DNA of 64,000 nucleotides, taken from assembly GCA_023417065.1 (NCBI GenBank), contig JAEZGH010000194.1, forward strand, positions 1 to 64,000. The letters run 5' to 3'. The notes under the pieces were generated by a model. The model made no database searches. It was given only the letters and a program-made list of their open reading frames with translations, and was not told the origin of the DNA. A program made the translations under genes and the position numbers. Numbering within the stretch: position 1 is the stretch's first letter; each line of letters opens with the position of its first letter. This stretch comes from Bacteroidota bacterium. Lineage in GTDB: Bacteria > Bacteroidota > Bacteroidia > Cytophagales > Cyclobacteriaceae. Shown piece after piece: positions 25,811-33,700 of the stretch.

Positions 25811-26779
25811 TCATTTCAAAGATTTGATTGCCGGAAGAACCTTTTTTCCGAAATCATTAATGAATTTTTCCTGATTGCGATTCACATTGTGCAATATGAT
25901 CCGTTCGAAGCCAAGTTCTATATCCTGCCGAAGCCAATCAATGTGAACATCCGGATCAGCTGAGATTCTAACGAATTTACTGAGGTCATTGGGGCGGACA
26001 AATTCCCCAACAGCATCAAATTGCTCAACCGTCCACAATTCACCTAATACGGTTCCGGAAAATATATTGGTGCGCCACTGGTCAAAAGCGCCAAGTTGTG
26101 CTGCCTCTTCGGTTTCATCGTATGAAAGTTGAACTTTAAGAAACATCGGTTTTCCTTTTCCTCCGTTGTTCCTGAATGCGTCGACAAGTTCCTTTAGCTC
26201 ATTATATGGCTTATTTATAGTGATCAGTCCATCGGCCCAGCTGCCAAGCCACGCCGCCGTCTCTGTAGTTACAGCAGCACCAAGGACGAGTGGGTTTTTG
26301 TCAGGTCGCGTGTATAGCCGCGCTTCTTCGGTAGTGGTGTAACCGTGATGTGTTACTGACTCGCCATTCAGAAGTCGTTTAATGATTTCTGAGCATTCCT
26401 TTAATCTCGCATTGCGTTCATCCTTGACTGGCCATTTCATCCCGGTAATGCGTTCGTTAAGCGCCTCTCCACTTCCCAGTGATATCCAGAACCTTTCGGG
26501 AAACATTTCCGCGAGGGTTGCTGAAGCCTGAGCGACTATGGCCGGATGGTATCGGTACCCTGGAGTGCAAACCACGCCAAAGGATAGGGAGGTAGCTTGC
26601 ATGGCGGCACCCAACCACGCAAACGAAAAACCACTTTGTCCCTGGCGTTCACTCCAAGGGTTGAAATGGTCTGAGCAGTTTATCGCTTCAAAGCCATTCT
26701 GCTCTGCAAGTTTAACCCATGTCAGCAATTCGCTGGGCTTAAATTGTTCATGTGATGCGTGATATCCTATCAATGCCAT
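25811..26779 (-). CDS. LLM-class flavin-dependent oxidoreductase
   Basis: From the ATG at 26779 this is a 322-residue luciferase-like monooxygenase-class protein. MALIGYHASHEQFKPSELL, INCSDHFNPW, GYRYHPAIVAQ and FWISLGSGEALNE are typical of the subgroup related to F420-dependent glucose-6-phosphate dehydrogenase (the TIGR03557/TIGR03885 type). Bacteroidota generally lack F420, so FMN is the more likely cofactor. The frame continues to a GTG at 26896, but that adds about 39 basic, low-quality residues. It lies upstream of the thiolase on the same strand. The substrate is unknown. Confidence 0.82.
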   Translation of the reverse strand: MALIGYHASHEQFKPSELLTWVKLAEQNGFEAINCSDHFNPWSERQGQSGFSFAWLGAAMQATSLSFGVVCTPGYRYHPAIVAQASATLAEMFPERFWISLGSGEALNERITGMKWPVKDERNARLKECSEIIKRLLNGESVTHHGYTTTEEARLYTRPDKNPLVLGAAVTTETAAWLGSWADGLITINKPYNELKELVDAFRNNGGKGKPMFLKVQLSYDETEEAAQLGAFDQWRTNIFSGTVLGELWTVEQFDAVGEFVRPNDLSKFVRISADPDVHIDWLRQDIELGFERIILHNVNRNQEKFINDFGKKVLPAIKSLK

Positions 26780-27015
26780 GAGTACGGTTCTTTTTTGTTT
26801 TTGTGGAGCATGTTGAAATTCGTTCGAGTTCTTCCGACGCAGATTTGCCAGCACTTTCATAGTGGGATTGACGATGAATGGAGTCACTGCTTTCACAACT
26901 CTGCCAGGAAACCAAAAAACTAATGCCGGATGGTCCCGACGTTTGGTTACACATAACGTGATTCTGTTGCGACCAGAGAGGCAACAAATTGTCCCGTCTC
27001 ACCTCACTTTAACGC

Positions 27016-27177
27016 ATGAAAAACCTAGTCAGAGCCTTTTCTGCTGCTGGCACTATCTTTTCTTTTGGATGGGCGTGCTCGGTGAACTCAAGAATATCAT
27101 CACAAGAAATTGGACACGCCAATGTATCAACTGGTGGCTGGGATATGTATTGTCTCAACCGGTGGACATTGACCTGA
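27016..27177 (+). CDS. Possible short secreted peptide or gene remnant (53 residues)
   Basis: An ATG at 27016 opens a 53-codon frame whose first 21 residues (MKNLVRAFSAAGTIFSFGWA, then Cys) look like a signal peptide with a poor lipobox. A polar segment with glycine and serine follows, ending TLT. No promoter or ribosome site is evident, and I know no homologue. It could be a truncated lipoprotein gene or chance. Confidence 0.3.
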   Translation: MKNLVRAFSAAGTIFSFGWACSVNSRISSQEIGHANVSTGGWDMYCLNRWTLT

Positions 27178-27307
27178 CTGTTTTATTCTACTTTGCACGA
27201 TGCTACGTTGGCATGAATGAATCTCCCTCTGTTGATTCGATTCCCCCGTCTTTCTCACATGAGTCGGATACTATTTCCTAATACGCCGTTAAATTTCATA
27301 TTGATCG

Positions 27308-27315
27308 TAACTTTG
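27308..27315 (+). promoter_or_regulatory. Possible -7 element
   Basis: TAACTTTG matches TAnnTTTG. It lies about 150 nt before the ATG at 27467. No TTTG box is present at the expected distance upstream. Confidence 0.3.
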
Positions 27316-27466
27316 CTCCGCATCATGCGTAAATGTGGGTGAAGCATATGAAACATTTAATCACAACCTCTTTATCCCTGAAAGGATTTTCTACTGCTAA
27401 AGGTCTCAACTGACCAATTTTTTATTGCTTCACTATCAAAAAATTATCGGCTATTCTTTTGAACTT

Positions 27467-27799
27467 ATGAATTGGACAACATTATATATTACCGGGCGAA
27501 GTGATTTTCGCGATGATGTACGGAAAAGGCTTGAAAATGGTAAACTGGATCTGATGAGCGGGTATCTCGAGAGCTCAACAGCCAAAGGTCATTGGGATCT
27601 CTACTGGATTAACGATAAATACACACTCCGCGACATTAAGGAGGTTATAGGAAGTAAACTCATCTGGAAATACAGGTTGCGTTTCTTTCAGGATCTGGAG
27701 CAATTTATCGAAGCCGAAAACGTTATCAGTGCCAGGATTCAGAAGAAAGAGGAAGATGAACAGATGGAGGAGGTGCTCCGTTCGATCAAGGTTTTATGA
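27467..27799 (+). CDS. Hypothetical protein, 110 residues
   Basis: From the ATG at 27467 the protein starts MNWTTLYITGRSDFRDDV and looks soluble and well folded. An early strand is followed by the GKLDLMSGYLESS loop, WDLYWINDKYTLRDIKEVIG and a charged C-terminal helix (about residues 70-110) rich in Glu and Lys. The upstream extension to TTG 27425 adds 14 doubtful residues. Its end overlaps the convergent WYL regulator gene by 6 nt. I recognise no named family and no catalytic motif. The coding signal is good. Confidence 0.65.
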   Translation: MNWTTLYITGRSDFRDDVRKRLENGKLDLMSGYLESSTAKGHWDLYWINDKYTLRDIKEVIGSKLIWKYRLRFFQDLEQFIEAENVISARIQKKEEDEQMEEVLRSIKVL

Positions 27800-28714
27800 C
27801 CTCCACGACGCTTCCAGTTTCGTTGAAATGAATGAAGCAAAATCTTCTGGGCCAACTACCTTTATCTCATCGATAAGCCCCATGACAAACCGCGCCACTC
27901 CTTCATAGCTCGCAACCGGCGCATGAAAGAAGTAGTGATCTTCTTTCTTCTCAATAAATGGAATAGAAAGGGGAAACTCCTCACGGATCAGCAGGAACGC
28001 CCGCATACTCAGTTTCAGGGAAACCCAATGTTTTGATTCGCCACCGAAGTGAAAAATATCGGTGGTCGTTTTTTTATGCTGATCTTCAAAGGCGAAGCTG
28101 GTTTCCAGTTCCACAACTTCCCCGATCCGGTCAAGTTTGAACTGCTTGCAGACCTTATCGTGTGTGTCGAGCGCCATCACGGAAAGGTAGTTGTCGCCAA
28201 AATGAATAGGTTCGACCAGGCGGTCGCGAACTTCATTGCTATTTGCGGAATGATAGTTCTTCAGTACCACCTGCTTCTTATTGCGGATTGCCTCCGACAA
28301 CTGTTCGACAAATTTGCCCTGGCGAGCTTTGACAAACAGCCGCGGCATGGCGTCCATTTCGGAGTTCAGCGCAAGCTTTTTCAGTAGGGTGTTCTTCAGC
28401 GGATTGTCACCAGTGCCACCCTGTATTAGCTGCTTTATAAGCTTAGTTTCTTCAATGGTGAACTGCGCCTGCGAGGGGTCGTCTTCGGAGGTAGCAATGA
28501 AATACCGATTCTGGAAATCCTGTTCGATCAGAAAGTTGGCTTCTTCCAGCAGGGAGATATAGCGGTAAATCGTTCGCTCGCTGGAATCAAATCGTGCCGC
28601 CAACTGCTTAATGGTATAATGACCTGACTTAAGTACCGCAATAATCTGGAATAGCTTCAACAACCTTGCCTGCGGTATAATGGATTCGGTCGCCTTCTTT
28701 TTCTTCTTTTCCAT
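27794..28714 (-). CDS. WYL-domain transcriptional regulator
   Basis: From the ATG at 28714 this 306-residue protein has a basic start and an HTH_11-type winged helix (about residues 15-75: YTIKQLAARFDSSERTIYRY). A WYL-like sensor region follows (about 130-210, including EPIHFGDNYLSVMALD) and then a C-terminal WCX-type extension. Such proteins are DNA-binding regulators thought to sense nucleic acid or nucleotide ligands. A second ATG at 28729 is equally possible as start. It is divergent from the DUF2130 gene with 87 nt between them containing an inverted repeat, so it may control itself and that gene. Confidence 0.85.
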   Translation of the reverse strand: MEKKKKKATESIIPQARLLKLFQIIAVLKSGHYTIKQLAARFDSSERTIYRYISLLEEANFLIEQDFQNRYFIATSEDDPSQAQFTIEETKLIKQLIQGGTGDNPLKNTLLKKLALNSEMDAMPRLFVKARQGKFVEQLSEAIRNKKQVVLKNYHSANSNEVRDRLVEPIHFGDNYLSVMALDTHDKVCKQFKLDRIGEVVELETSFAFEDQHKKTTTDIFHFGGESKHWVSLKLSMRAFLLIREEFPLSIPFIEKKEDHYFFHAPVASYEGVARFVMGLIDEIKVVGPEDFASFISTKLEASWRS

Positions 28715-28749
28715 GCTCCAAAGTAGCATTTTTTTCGTTTTGCCCAGCC

Positions 28750-28764
28750 TGACACTAGTTGTCA
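28750..28764. repeat. Inverted repeat between the WYL regulator and DUF2130 genes
   Basis: TGACA at 28750-28754 and TGTCA at 28760-28764 are complementary around a 5-nt centre, in the middle of an 87-nt divergent spacer. This is a reasonable operator candidate for the adjacent regulator. Confidence 0.4.
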
Positions 28765-28801
28765 CCAGCAGGAAGCCAAATTGCATGCAAACGAAATTGC
28801 C

Positions 28802-30067
28802 ATGACAACAATCGCAAAACACCAGCTGATGATTAAGTGTCCACATTGCGGCGAAAGCATCTCACCTGAAGATGCACTAAGCCATGATCTCAGAACGCAG
28901 CTCCAGCACGACTTTGAACAACGCCTGAAGGAAATGTCTCTCAAAACAGAGCAGCGAATCCGGTTGCAGGAAAGCGAGAAGTTTTCGCGGCAACTCGAGG
29001 CCTTGAAACAAGAAACGCAGTTCAAAAATCAACGTTTGAAGGCACTTGAGGAGGAGTCGGTGAACCTGAGGCGCAAGGAAGCTGAGCTTCGTGATCGCGA
29101 GGAACGCCTTGACCTGGACATGAAGAACAAGTTGCTTGAGCGCGAAAAGCTTCTTCGTGAGCATGCAGAGAAGACAGCCCGCGAAAAGGCGCTGCTGGAG
29201 ATTCGCGAACGTGAGCGCCGTCTTGAACTCGAACGCGAGCGGATGGAGCTCTTGCTCAGACAGCGCGTAAATGAGGAAGCAGAAAAGGCGCGGGAGGAGG
29301 AACGCATGAAGAACCTTGAATTACAGAAGAAGCTCGACGATCAAAGCAAGCTCATCAATGAGATGAAGCGGAAGTCAGACCAGGGTAGTATGCAGCTGCA
29401 GGGCGAAGTTCAGGAACTGGCGTTGGAGGAATTCCTACGGTCCAGCTTTCCTCGCGACGGTGTAGAAGAAATTGCAAAAGGTAAACGCGGCGGTGACTGT
29501 CTGCATGTCGTGAAAGACCCGTTTGACCGCATCTGTGGCCGGATTATGTACGAGAGCAAGAGAACAAAGCATTTCAGCAATGAATGGATTGGGAAGCTGA
29601 AGGAGGACATGCGCCTTAAGCAAGCCGACATCGGCGTTATTGTAACGGAAGCATTACCCGACGGAATGACCCGGTTTGGTGAAATCGACGGCGTCTGGAT
29701 TTGTTCCTATCCTGAGTTCAAGGCTCTGGCGCACCTGTTTCGAGCAAATATGTCCCGAATTGGGGAAGTTGTCGCCTCTCAGGAAAACCGCGGCGAGAAG
29801 ATGCACATGATCTACAGCTACGTGACAGGCGTGGAGTTCCGCCAGAAAATAGAGGCGGCATTCGATGCTTACCAGGAGATGCAGGAAGACTTGATCCGGG
29901 AAAAAACGCTGTTTGTAAGTCATTGGTCCCGGCGTGAAAAGCGGCTCCTCAAGGCCATGGAAAACCTTTCATCGTTATATGGTGATGTGCGAGGAATCGC
30001 TGGCGGCGCCGTTCAGGAAATCAGAAGTCTTGAGATGGGCGGTCATTTGCTGGACATGTCGGCCTGA
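28802..30067 (+). CDS. DUF2130 protein
   Basis: From the ATG at 28802 this 421-residue protein has an N-terminal zinc-ribbon-like start (KCPHCGESIS). A very long charged helix or coiled coil follows (about residues 40-210). The C-terminal DUF2130 domain has AKGKRGGDCLHVV, IMYESKRTKHFS and FGEIDGVWICSYPE. The D and ExK of the GGDCLHVV and YESKRTK segments are spaced as in PD-(D/E)xK nucleases, which I note as inference only. The TTG at 28781 would add seven residues, and the ATG is preferred. It faces away from a WYL regulator, a class often linked to DNA damage or defence genes. The function is unknown. Confidence 0.85.
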   Translation: MTTIAKHQLMIKCPHCGESISPEDALSHDLRTQLQHDFEQRLKEMSLKTEQRIRLQESEKFSRQLEALKQETQFKNQRLKALEEESVNLRRKEAELRDREERLDLDMKNKLLEREKLLREHAEKTAREKALLEIRERERRLELERERMELLLRQRVNEEAEKAREEERMKNLELQKKLDDQSKLINEMKRKSDQGSMQLQGEVQELALEEFLRSSFPRDGVEEIAKGKRGGDCLHVVKDPFDRICGRIMYESKRTKHFSNEWIGKLKEDMRLKQADIGVIVTEALPDGMTRFGEIDGVWICSYPEFKALAHLFRANMSRIGEVVASQENRGEKMHMIYSYVTGVEFRQKIEAAFDAYQEMQEDLIREKTLFVSHWSRREKRLLKAMENLSSLYGDVRGIAGGAVQEIRSLEMGGHLLDMSA

Positions 30068-30090
30068 ACCCCGCAGAGCAGGAGGGCTTT

Positions 30091-30104
30091 CAGCCTCACG
30101 GCTG
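30091..30104 (+). terminator. Weak hairpin behind the DUF2130 gene
   Basis: CAGCC and GGCTG pair across a TCAC loop, and the stem can be extended by three T-G pairs. A T run (ATTTTTTAT) comes only about 25 nt later, so this is a poor intrinsic terminator at best. Confidence 0.25.
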
Positions 30105-30233
30105 GGGCCTCTCTGAAAAGTTGGTGCGATTTTTTATATGAATAATAGGAGCCGGAATCGCGAATTTGCTTCGCCTTATGGAAGACAAACTTTCGTTAGG
30201 TAGAAAAAAAAATCCGATTCTGGCCGGCAATAG

Positions 30234-30266
30234 TTGACAAATAGAAAACTTTATCGTTTAATTTTG
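30234..30266 (+). promoter_or_regulatory. Likely promoter of the arginine operon
   Basis: TTG at 30234-30236 is followed after 22 nt by TAATTTTG at 30259-30266, an exact TAnnTTTG match. Transcription from about 30273 would give a leader of roughly 300 nt before the first operon gene at 30579. The leader contains the arginine-rich frame at 30436. Confidence 0.45.
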
Positions 30267-30435
30267 CATTTAGAAGTAGCAATAAGCAAAACTAAAACTC
30301 ATACTGAATGACTTTCCTCTAGGTTTAACTATTAAACAACTAAGAAAGAAATTGAAAACATTGTTCACCATCTTTAAAGCAGCCACGGCAGCTTTCTCCC
30401 CTTCCGGAACAACCCCGTTCTTAGCCCATGCCTGC

Positions 30436-30480
30436 ATGGTGACCAGGCGCCGCCGACCCGTACGCGTTGTGCGTATCTGA
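30436..30480 (+). CDS. Candidate arginine leader peptide (attenuator)
   Basis: ATG GTG ACC is followed by AGG CGC CGC CGA, then CCC GTA CGC GTT GTG CGT ATC TGA. The 14-residue peptide MVTRRRRPVRVVRI has six arginines, four of them consecutive. It lies 98 nt upstream of the first gene of the arginine operon and downstream of a consensus promoter. A hairpin (30461-30465 with 30471-30475) covers its last arginine codons, and two competing stems follow it. This is what a ribosome-stalling attenuator for arginine would look like. The same frame is open back to TTG codons at 30361 and 30352, so a longer peptide is possible. No homologue is known to me. Confidence 0.5.
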   Translation: MVTRRRRPVRVVRI

Positions 30481-30485
30481 TACTT

Positions 30486-30525
30486 ACATCCCACATTCCA
30501 GCAATCCCGTGATGTCCAGGACATC
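30486..30525 (+). promoter_or_regulatory. Competing hairpins after the arginine leader peptide
   Basis: GATGTCC (30511-30517) can pair with GGACATC (30519-30525), or its first five bases can pair with ACATC at 30486-30490, but not both. This is the arrangement of a terminator and antiterminator. The T-rich tail is weak (CGTCGTTTTC at about 30540-30549), so control of translation or processing is also possible. Confidence 0.35.
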
Positions 30526-30578
30526 CGCATCTGCTATTCGTCGTTTTCAATTCATTATCATTTAACGTCTGATTTACA

Positions 30579-31358
30579 TTGCAAAATCAACATAATATTA
30601 TTGTTAGGCTGGCTACAGCTGATGATAAACATTACGCTCCGGTGATTACTCAGGAAATGGAGGAGTCTGCGAAAGCGCGTGGTACCGGTATTGCCAAGCG
30701 TTCACCGGAATATCTCGTCAAGAAAATTGAAGAGGGGAAAGCCGTCATTGCCGTAACTCCGGATGGCACATGGGTGGGTTTCTGCTATATCGAAGCATGG
30801 CAACATGACAAGTACGTCGCAAACTCCGGCCTGATTGTGTCGCCGCCATTTCGCAAGACGGGTATCGCTACTGAAATCAAAAGGAAAATTTTCAACCTCT
30901 CCAGAGAGAAATATCCGCACGCCAAAATATTTGGATTGACCACCGGACTGGCCGTCATGAAGATCAACTCCGAACTCGGTTACGAGCCTGTAACCTATTC
31001 GGAACTTACTACCGACGAGGAGTTCTGGAAAGGCTGCCAGAGCTGTGTCAACTATGATATTTTGGTTGCCAAGGGACGGAAGAACTGTATGTGTACAGCT
31101 ATGCTGTTCGACCCCGAGGAAGCCGAGGCCAAACTACGCGCTGCCAAAGAACGCGAGAACGCCAAGCCGGCGATGGTTACTCCACAGGGAGAATTGGTAA
31201 CACCTCATCGCCACCGTCAGTTTAAAGGGAATTTCAAACTATTTGAGCGCTGGGTGCGCTTCAAGCAATTCGTTCTCCTCAAGAAATCCCGTAAGAAGGA
31301 CGACGGCAACGGCAATTCAGAAAAGAAGAAGTCTATCTTTAGCTTATTCTTCTGGTAG
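30579..31358 (+). CDS. GNAT acetyltransferase, candidate glutamate N-acyltransferase for arginine synthesis
   Basis: This 259-residue GNAT protein leads the arginine operon. IVSPPFRKTGIATEIKRKI is the acyl-CoA-binding region, and TTGLAVMKINSELGYEPV is the fourth GNAT motif. A cysteine pair GCQSC and a second one NCMC follow, possibly a metal or structural site, and the C-terminus is basic. The start is TTG at 30579: an in-frame TGA lies three codons upstream and the next ATG would delete the first strand. No other ArgA or ArgJ gene is present in the window, so this enzyme probably makes the N-acylated glutamate for the pathway. Whether it uses acetyl-CoA or succinyl-CoA is open. Confidence 0.8.
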   Translation: MQNQHNIIVRLATADDKHYAPVITQEMEESAKARGTGIAKRSPEYLVKKIEEGKAVIAVTPDGTWVGFCYIEAWQHDKYVANSGLIVSPPFRKTGIATEIKRKIFNLSREKYPHAKIFGLTTGLAVMKINSELGYEPVTYSELTTDEEFWKGCQSCVNYDILVAKGRKNCMCTAMLFDPEEAEAKLRAAKERENAKPAMVTPQGELVTPHRHRQFKGNFKLFERWVRFKQFVLLKKSRKKDDGNGNSEKKKSIFSLFFW

Positions 31359-31448
31359 CCTTATATTCGCACGAAGATCTTTAACACCTAATTTTAACCA
31401 TTTCACGTGCGCCAGGACACTGGGCCTGGCCACGCGTTCCTGAACAAG

Positions 31449-32651
31449 ATGAAGAAAAAAGTAGTTTTGGCCTTCAGTGGGGGGTTGGATACCTCTTACT
31501 GCGTGAAGTACCTCAGCGAGGAAAAAGGTTTTGAAGTACATACCCTCACTGTCAATACCGGAGGTTTCGATCAACAGGAAATCAGTGAAATCGAAAAACG
31601 CGCCCAATACCTTGGCGTGGCGTCCCACAAGACTGTCGACGAAACAAAAAACTATTACGATACCGTAATACGCTTCCTCATCTACGGAAATGTTCTCAAG
31701 AATAACACCTACCCTTTAAGCGTAAGCGCTGAACGAATGTCGCAGGCACTGGCTACTGCCAACTACGCCCGTGAAATAAATGCAGACGCTGTTGCTCATG
31801 GTAGCACCGGTGCAGGGAATGATCAGGTTCGCTTCGATATGATCCTTAACATACTTGTTCCGGGTATTGAAATAATCACACCGATACGTGAGATGAAACT
31901 TTCCCGCGAAGCCGAGATCGAATACCTGCGCGCAAAAGGCGTTGAGATGAACTTCACGAAGGCAATGTATTCAATCAACAAAGGTATCTGGGGCACGTCT
32001 GTCGGGGGCAAAGAAACGCTCAACTCCCTTGGAATGCTTCCTGAAGATGCATGGCCAACAAAAGTGACAAAAACCGGTGAAGAAACGGTAAAGCTTAGAT
32101 TTGAGAAAGGTGAGCTGGTTGCAGTTAACGATCGCCGGTTTGATCATCCCACTCAAGCCATTCAGGAACTTCAGGCAATTGCAGGACCATACGGCGTAGG
32201 ACGCGATATCCATGTTGGGGATACCATCATTGGAATCAAAGGCCGTGTTGGATTTGAAGCGGCTGCTCCTATGCTGATCATTAAGGCGCATCACGCGCTG
32301 GAGAAATACGTTCTCACGAAGTGGCAATTGTCATGGAAAGATCAGCTGGCCCAATTCTACGGCAACTGGCTCCACGAAGGCCAATATCTCGATCCTGTTA
32401 TGCGCGACATGGAAGCGTTCTTAACCAGTACGCAGAAGCATGTCACTGGTGATGTACATATTCAATTGTACCCATACCGCTTCCAGGTCCTTGGCATAGA
32501 ATCCCCCTTCGATCTGATGTCAGCCAAGTTTGGCAAATACGGCGAGATGAACCTTGGGTGGACTGGCGAGGATGTGAAAGGTTTCTCGAAGATATTCGGA
32601 AATCAGACCATGATTTACAATCAGGTCGCCAACGAAGGCGGAGACCAATAG
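31449..32651 (+). CDS. argG: Argininosuccinate synthase
   Basis: This 400-residue enzyme joins citrulline and aspartate with ATP. The ATP loop LAFSGGLDTSYCVKYL is at the N-terminus, and AHGSTGAGNDQVRFD is the conserved citrulline/aspartate-binding segment. The ATG at 31449 sits directly before KKKVVLAFSGG; the GTG at 31407 would add 14 residues not expected in the family. The GNAT gene ends 90 nt upstream and argC begins 61 nt downstream. Between argG and argC lies a perfect 9-bp inverted repeat. Confidence 0.96.
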   Translation: MKKKVVLAFSGGLDTSYCVKYLSEEKGFEVHTLTVNTGGFDQQEISEIEKRAQYLGVASHKTVDETKNYYDTVIRFLIYGNVLKNNTYPLSVSAERMSQALATANYAREINADAVAHGSTGAGNDQVRFDMILNILVPGIEIITPIREMKLSREAEIEYLRAKGVEMNFTKAMYSINKGIWGTSVGGKETLNSLGMLPEDAWPTKVTKTGEETVKLRFEKGELVAVNDRRFDHPTQAIQELQAIAGPYGVGRDIHVGDTIIGIKGRVGFEAAAPMLIIKAHHALEKYVLTKWQLSWKDQLAQFYGNWLHEGQYLDPVMRDMEAFLTSTQKHVTGDVHIQLYPYRFQVLGIESPFDLMSAKFGKYGEMNLGWTGEDVKGFSKIFGNQTMIYNQVANEGGDQ

Positions 32652-32669
32652 GTTGTTTTTTCTCATCCA

Positions 32670-32697
32670 CAAACGTCATCATCTACTTTGACGTTTG
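32670..32697. repeat. Inverted repeat between argG and argC
   Basis: CAAACGTCA (32670-32678) and TGACGTTTG (32689-32697) are perfect 9-bp complements with a 10-nt loop. It could be an operator, an mRNA-stabilising hairpin or a partial transcription stop inside the operon. A T-rich tail is lacking. Confidence 0.5.
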
Positions 32698-32712
32698 GCA
32701 AATATCTTTCAG

Positions 32713-33690
32713 ATGGCAAAAAAAATTAAGGCAGGCATTGTTGGTGGCGCGGGTTACACCGGAGGCGAAACAACTCGACTGTTGTTGAATCACCCTAACG
32801 TCGATCTGGTTTTTGTTCATAGCCGCAGCAATGCAGGCAATCCACTGTATACCTCGCACCCCGATCTCGCAGGAGACACCGAGCTTACATTCACTGATTC
32901 GCTTGAACATGACGTGGATGTGGTATTCCTGTGTCTTGGTCACGGCGAGAGCAAGAAATTTCTACAAAACCACCCTTTTGCCGATAGCGTACGCATTATA
33001 GACCTCAGCCAGGATTTTCGGTTAGGGGAGACAGTAGGTAACCGTTCATTCGTATACGGATTGCCCGAGTTGAACAAAGATGCCATCCGCAAGGCGAATA
33101 ACATCGCGAATCCGGGTTGCTTTGCGACTGGCATTCAGCTGGCGCTCCTTCCTGTAGCCTCACAAGGTAAACTTCCCGAAGTAAATATCACCGGAATAAC
33201 AGGTGCCACAGGAGCGGGACAGAAACTGCAGGATACGACGCATTTCACATGGCGTGCGAATAACATATCTGCTTATAAAACACTGACTCATCAGCACCTC
33301 AGAGAAATCAAACGCACTCTGACGCAACTGCAGCCATCATTCGGGAATGCAGTTAATTTTATTCCATGGCGAGGTGATTTCCCCCGCGGAATTTTCGTTA
33401 GTGCCTGCTTCCGATATGATGGTTCCCTGGATGACGCAAAGACATTGTACAAAGAATTTTATAAGAGCCATCCATTTACAATTGTGTCCGACAAGAGTAT
33501 TGATCTTAAACAGGTAGTGAATACCAACAAGTGTCTGATTGGGATTGAGAAGGAAGGCGACTTGCTTGTGGTACATACTGCCACTGATAACCTGCTTAAG
33601 GGAGCATCCGGTCAGGCCGTTCAAAATTTGAACCTGATGTTCGGGATTGACGAAACTGCAGGACTTAAACTGAAATCCATCGTCTTTTGA
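32713..33690 (+). CDS. argC: N-acyl-gamma-glutamyl-phosphate reductase
   Basis: This 325-residue NADPH enzyme reduces N-acylglutamyl phosphate to the semialdehyde. GIVGGAGYTGGETTRLL is the nucleotide-binding loop, NPGCFATGIQLAL holds the catalytic cysteine, and GATGAGQKL follows. The ATG at 32713 is chosen over a TTG six codons upstream that lies inside the inverted repeat. It is the third operon gene, with argD starting 10 nt after its stop. Given the ArgF' evidence downstream, the natural substrate may be the succinyl rather than the acetyl form. Confidence 0.95.
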   Translation: MAKKIKAGIVGGAGYTGGETTRLLLNHPNVDLVFVHSRSNAGNPLYTSHPDLAGDTELTFTDSLEHDVDVVFLCLGHGESKKFLQNHPFADSVRIIDLSQDFRLGETVGNRSFVYGLPELNKDAIRKANNIANPGCFATGIQLALLPVASQGKLPEVNITGITGATGAGQKLQDTTHFTWRANNISAYKTLTHQHLREIKRTLTQLQPSFGNAVNFIPWRGDFPRGIFVSACFRYDGSLDDAKTLYKEFYKSHPFTIVSDKSIDLKQVVNTNKCLIGIEKEGDLLVVHTATDNLLKGASGQAVQNLNLMFGIDETAGLKLKSIVF

Positions 33691-33700
33691 AAATGCCATC

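Larger units (their letters stand above)
26780..27466. other. 687-base spacer, mostly without recognisable genes
   Basis: This divergent spacer contains only one weak candidate (27016-27177) and a -7-like motif at 27308-27315. Longer frames here (for example plus 26862-27281, TTG start) have unconvincing composition. I see no tRNA, repeat or mobile element remnant. Confidence 0.5.

Noticed and set aside
26862..27281. Plus-strand frame of 139 codons beside the oxidoreductase gene
   Set aside because: It needs a TTG start, overlaps the upstream region of the opposite gene, and its composition (many Trp, Cys and His without pattern) does not look like a protein.
30270..30530. Minus-strand frame of 86 codons across the arginine operon leader
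   Set aside because: It contains a plausible helical stretch (PEGEKAAVAALKMVNN), but it would run against the operon leader, has no promoter, and the flanks are not protein-like. I prefer the leader interpretation, though it is not excluded.
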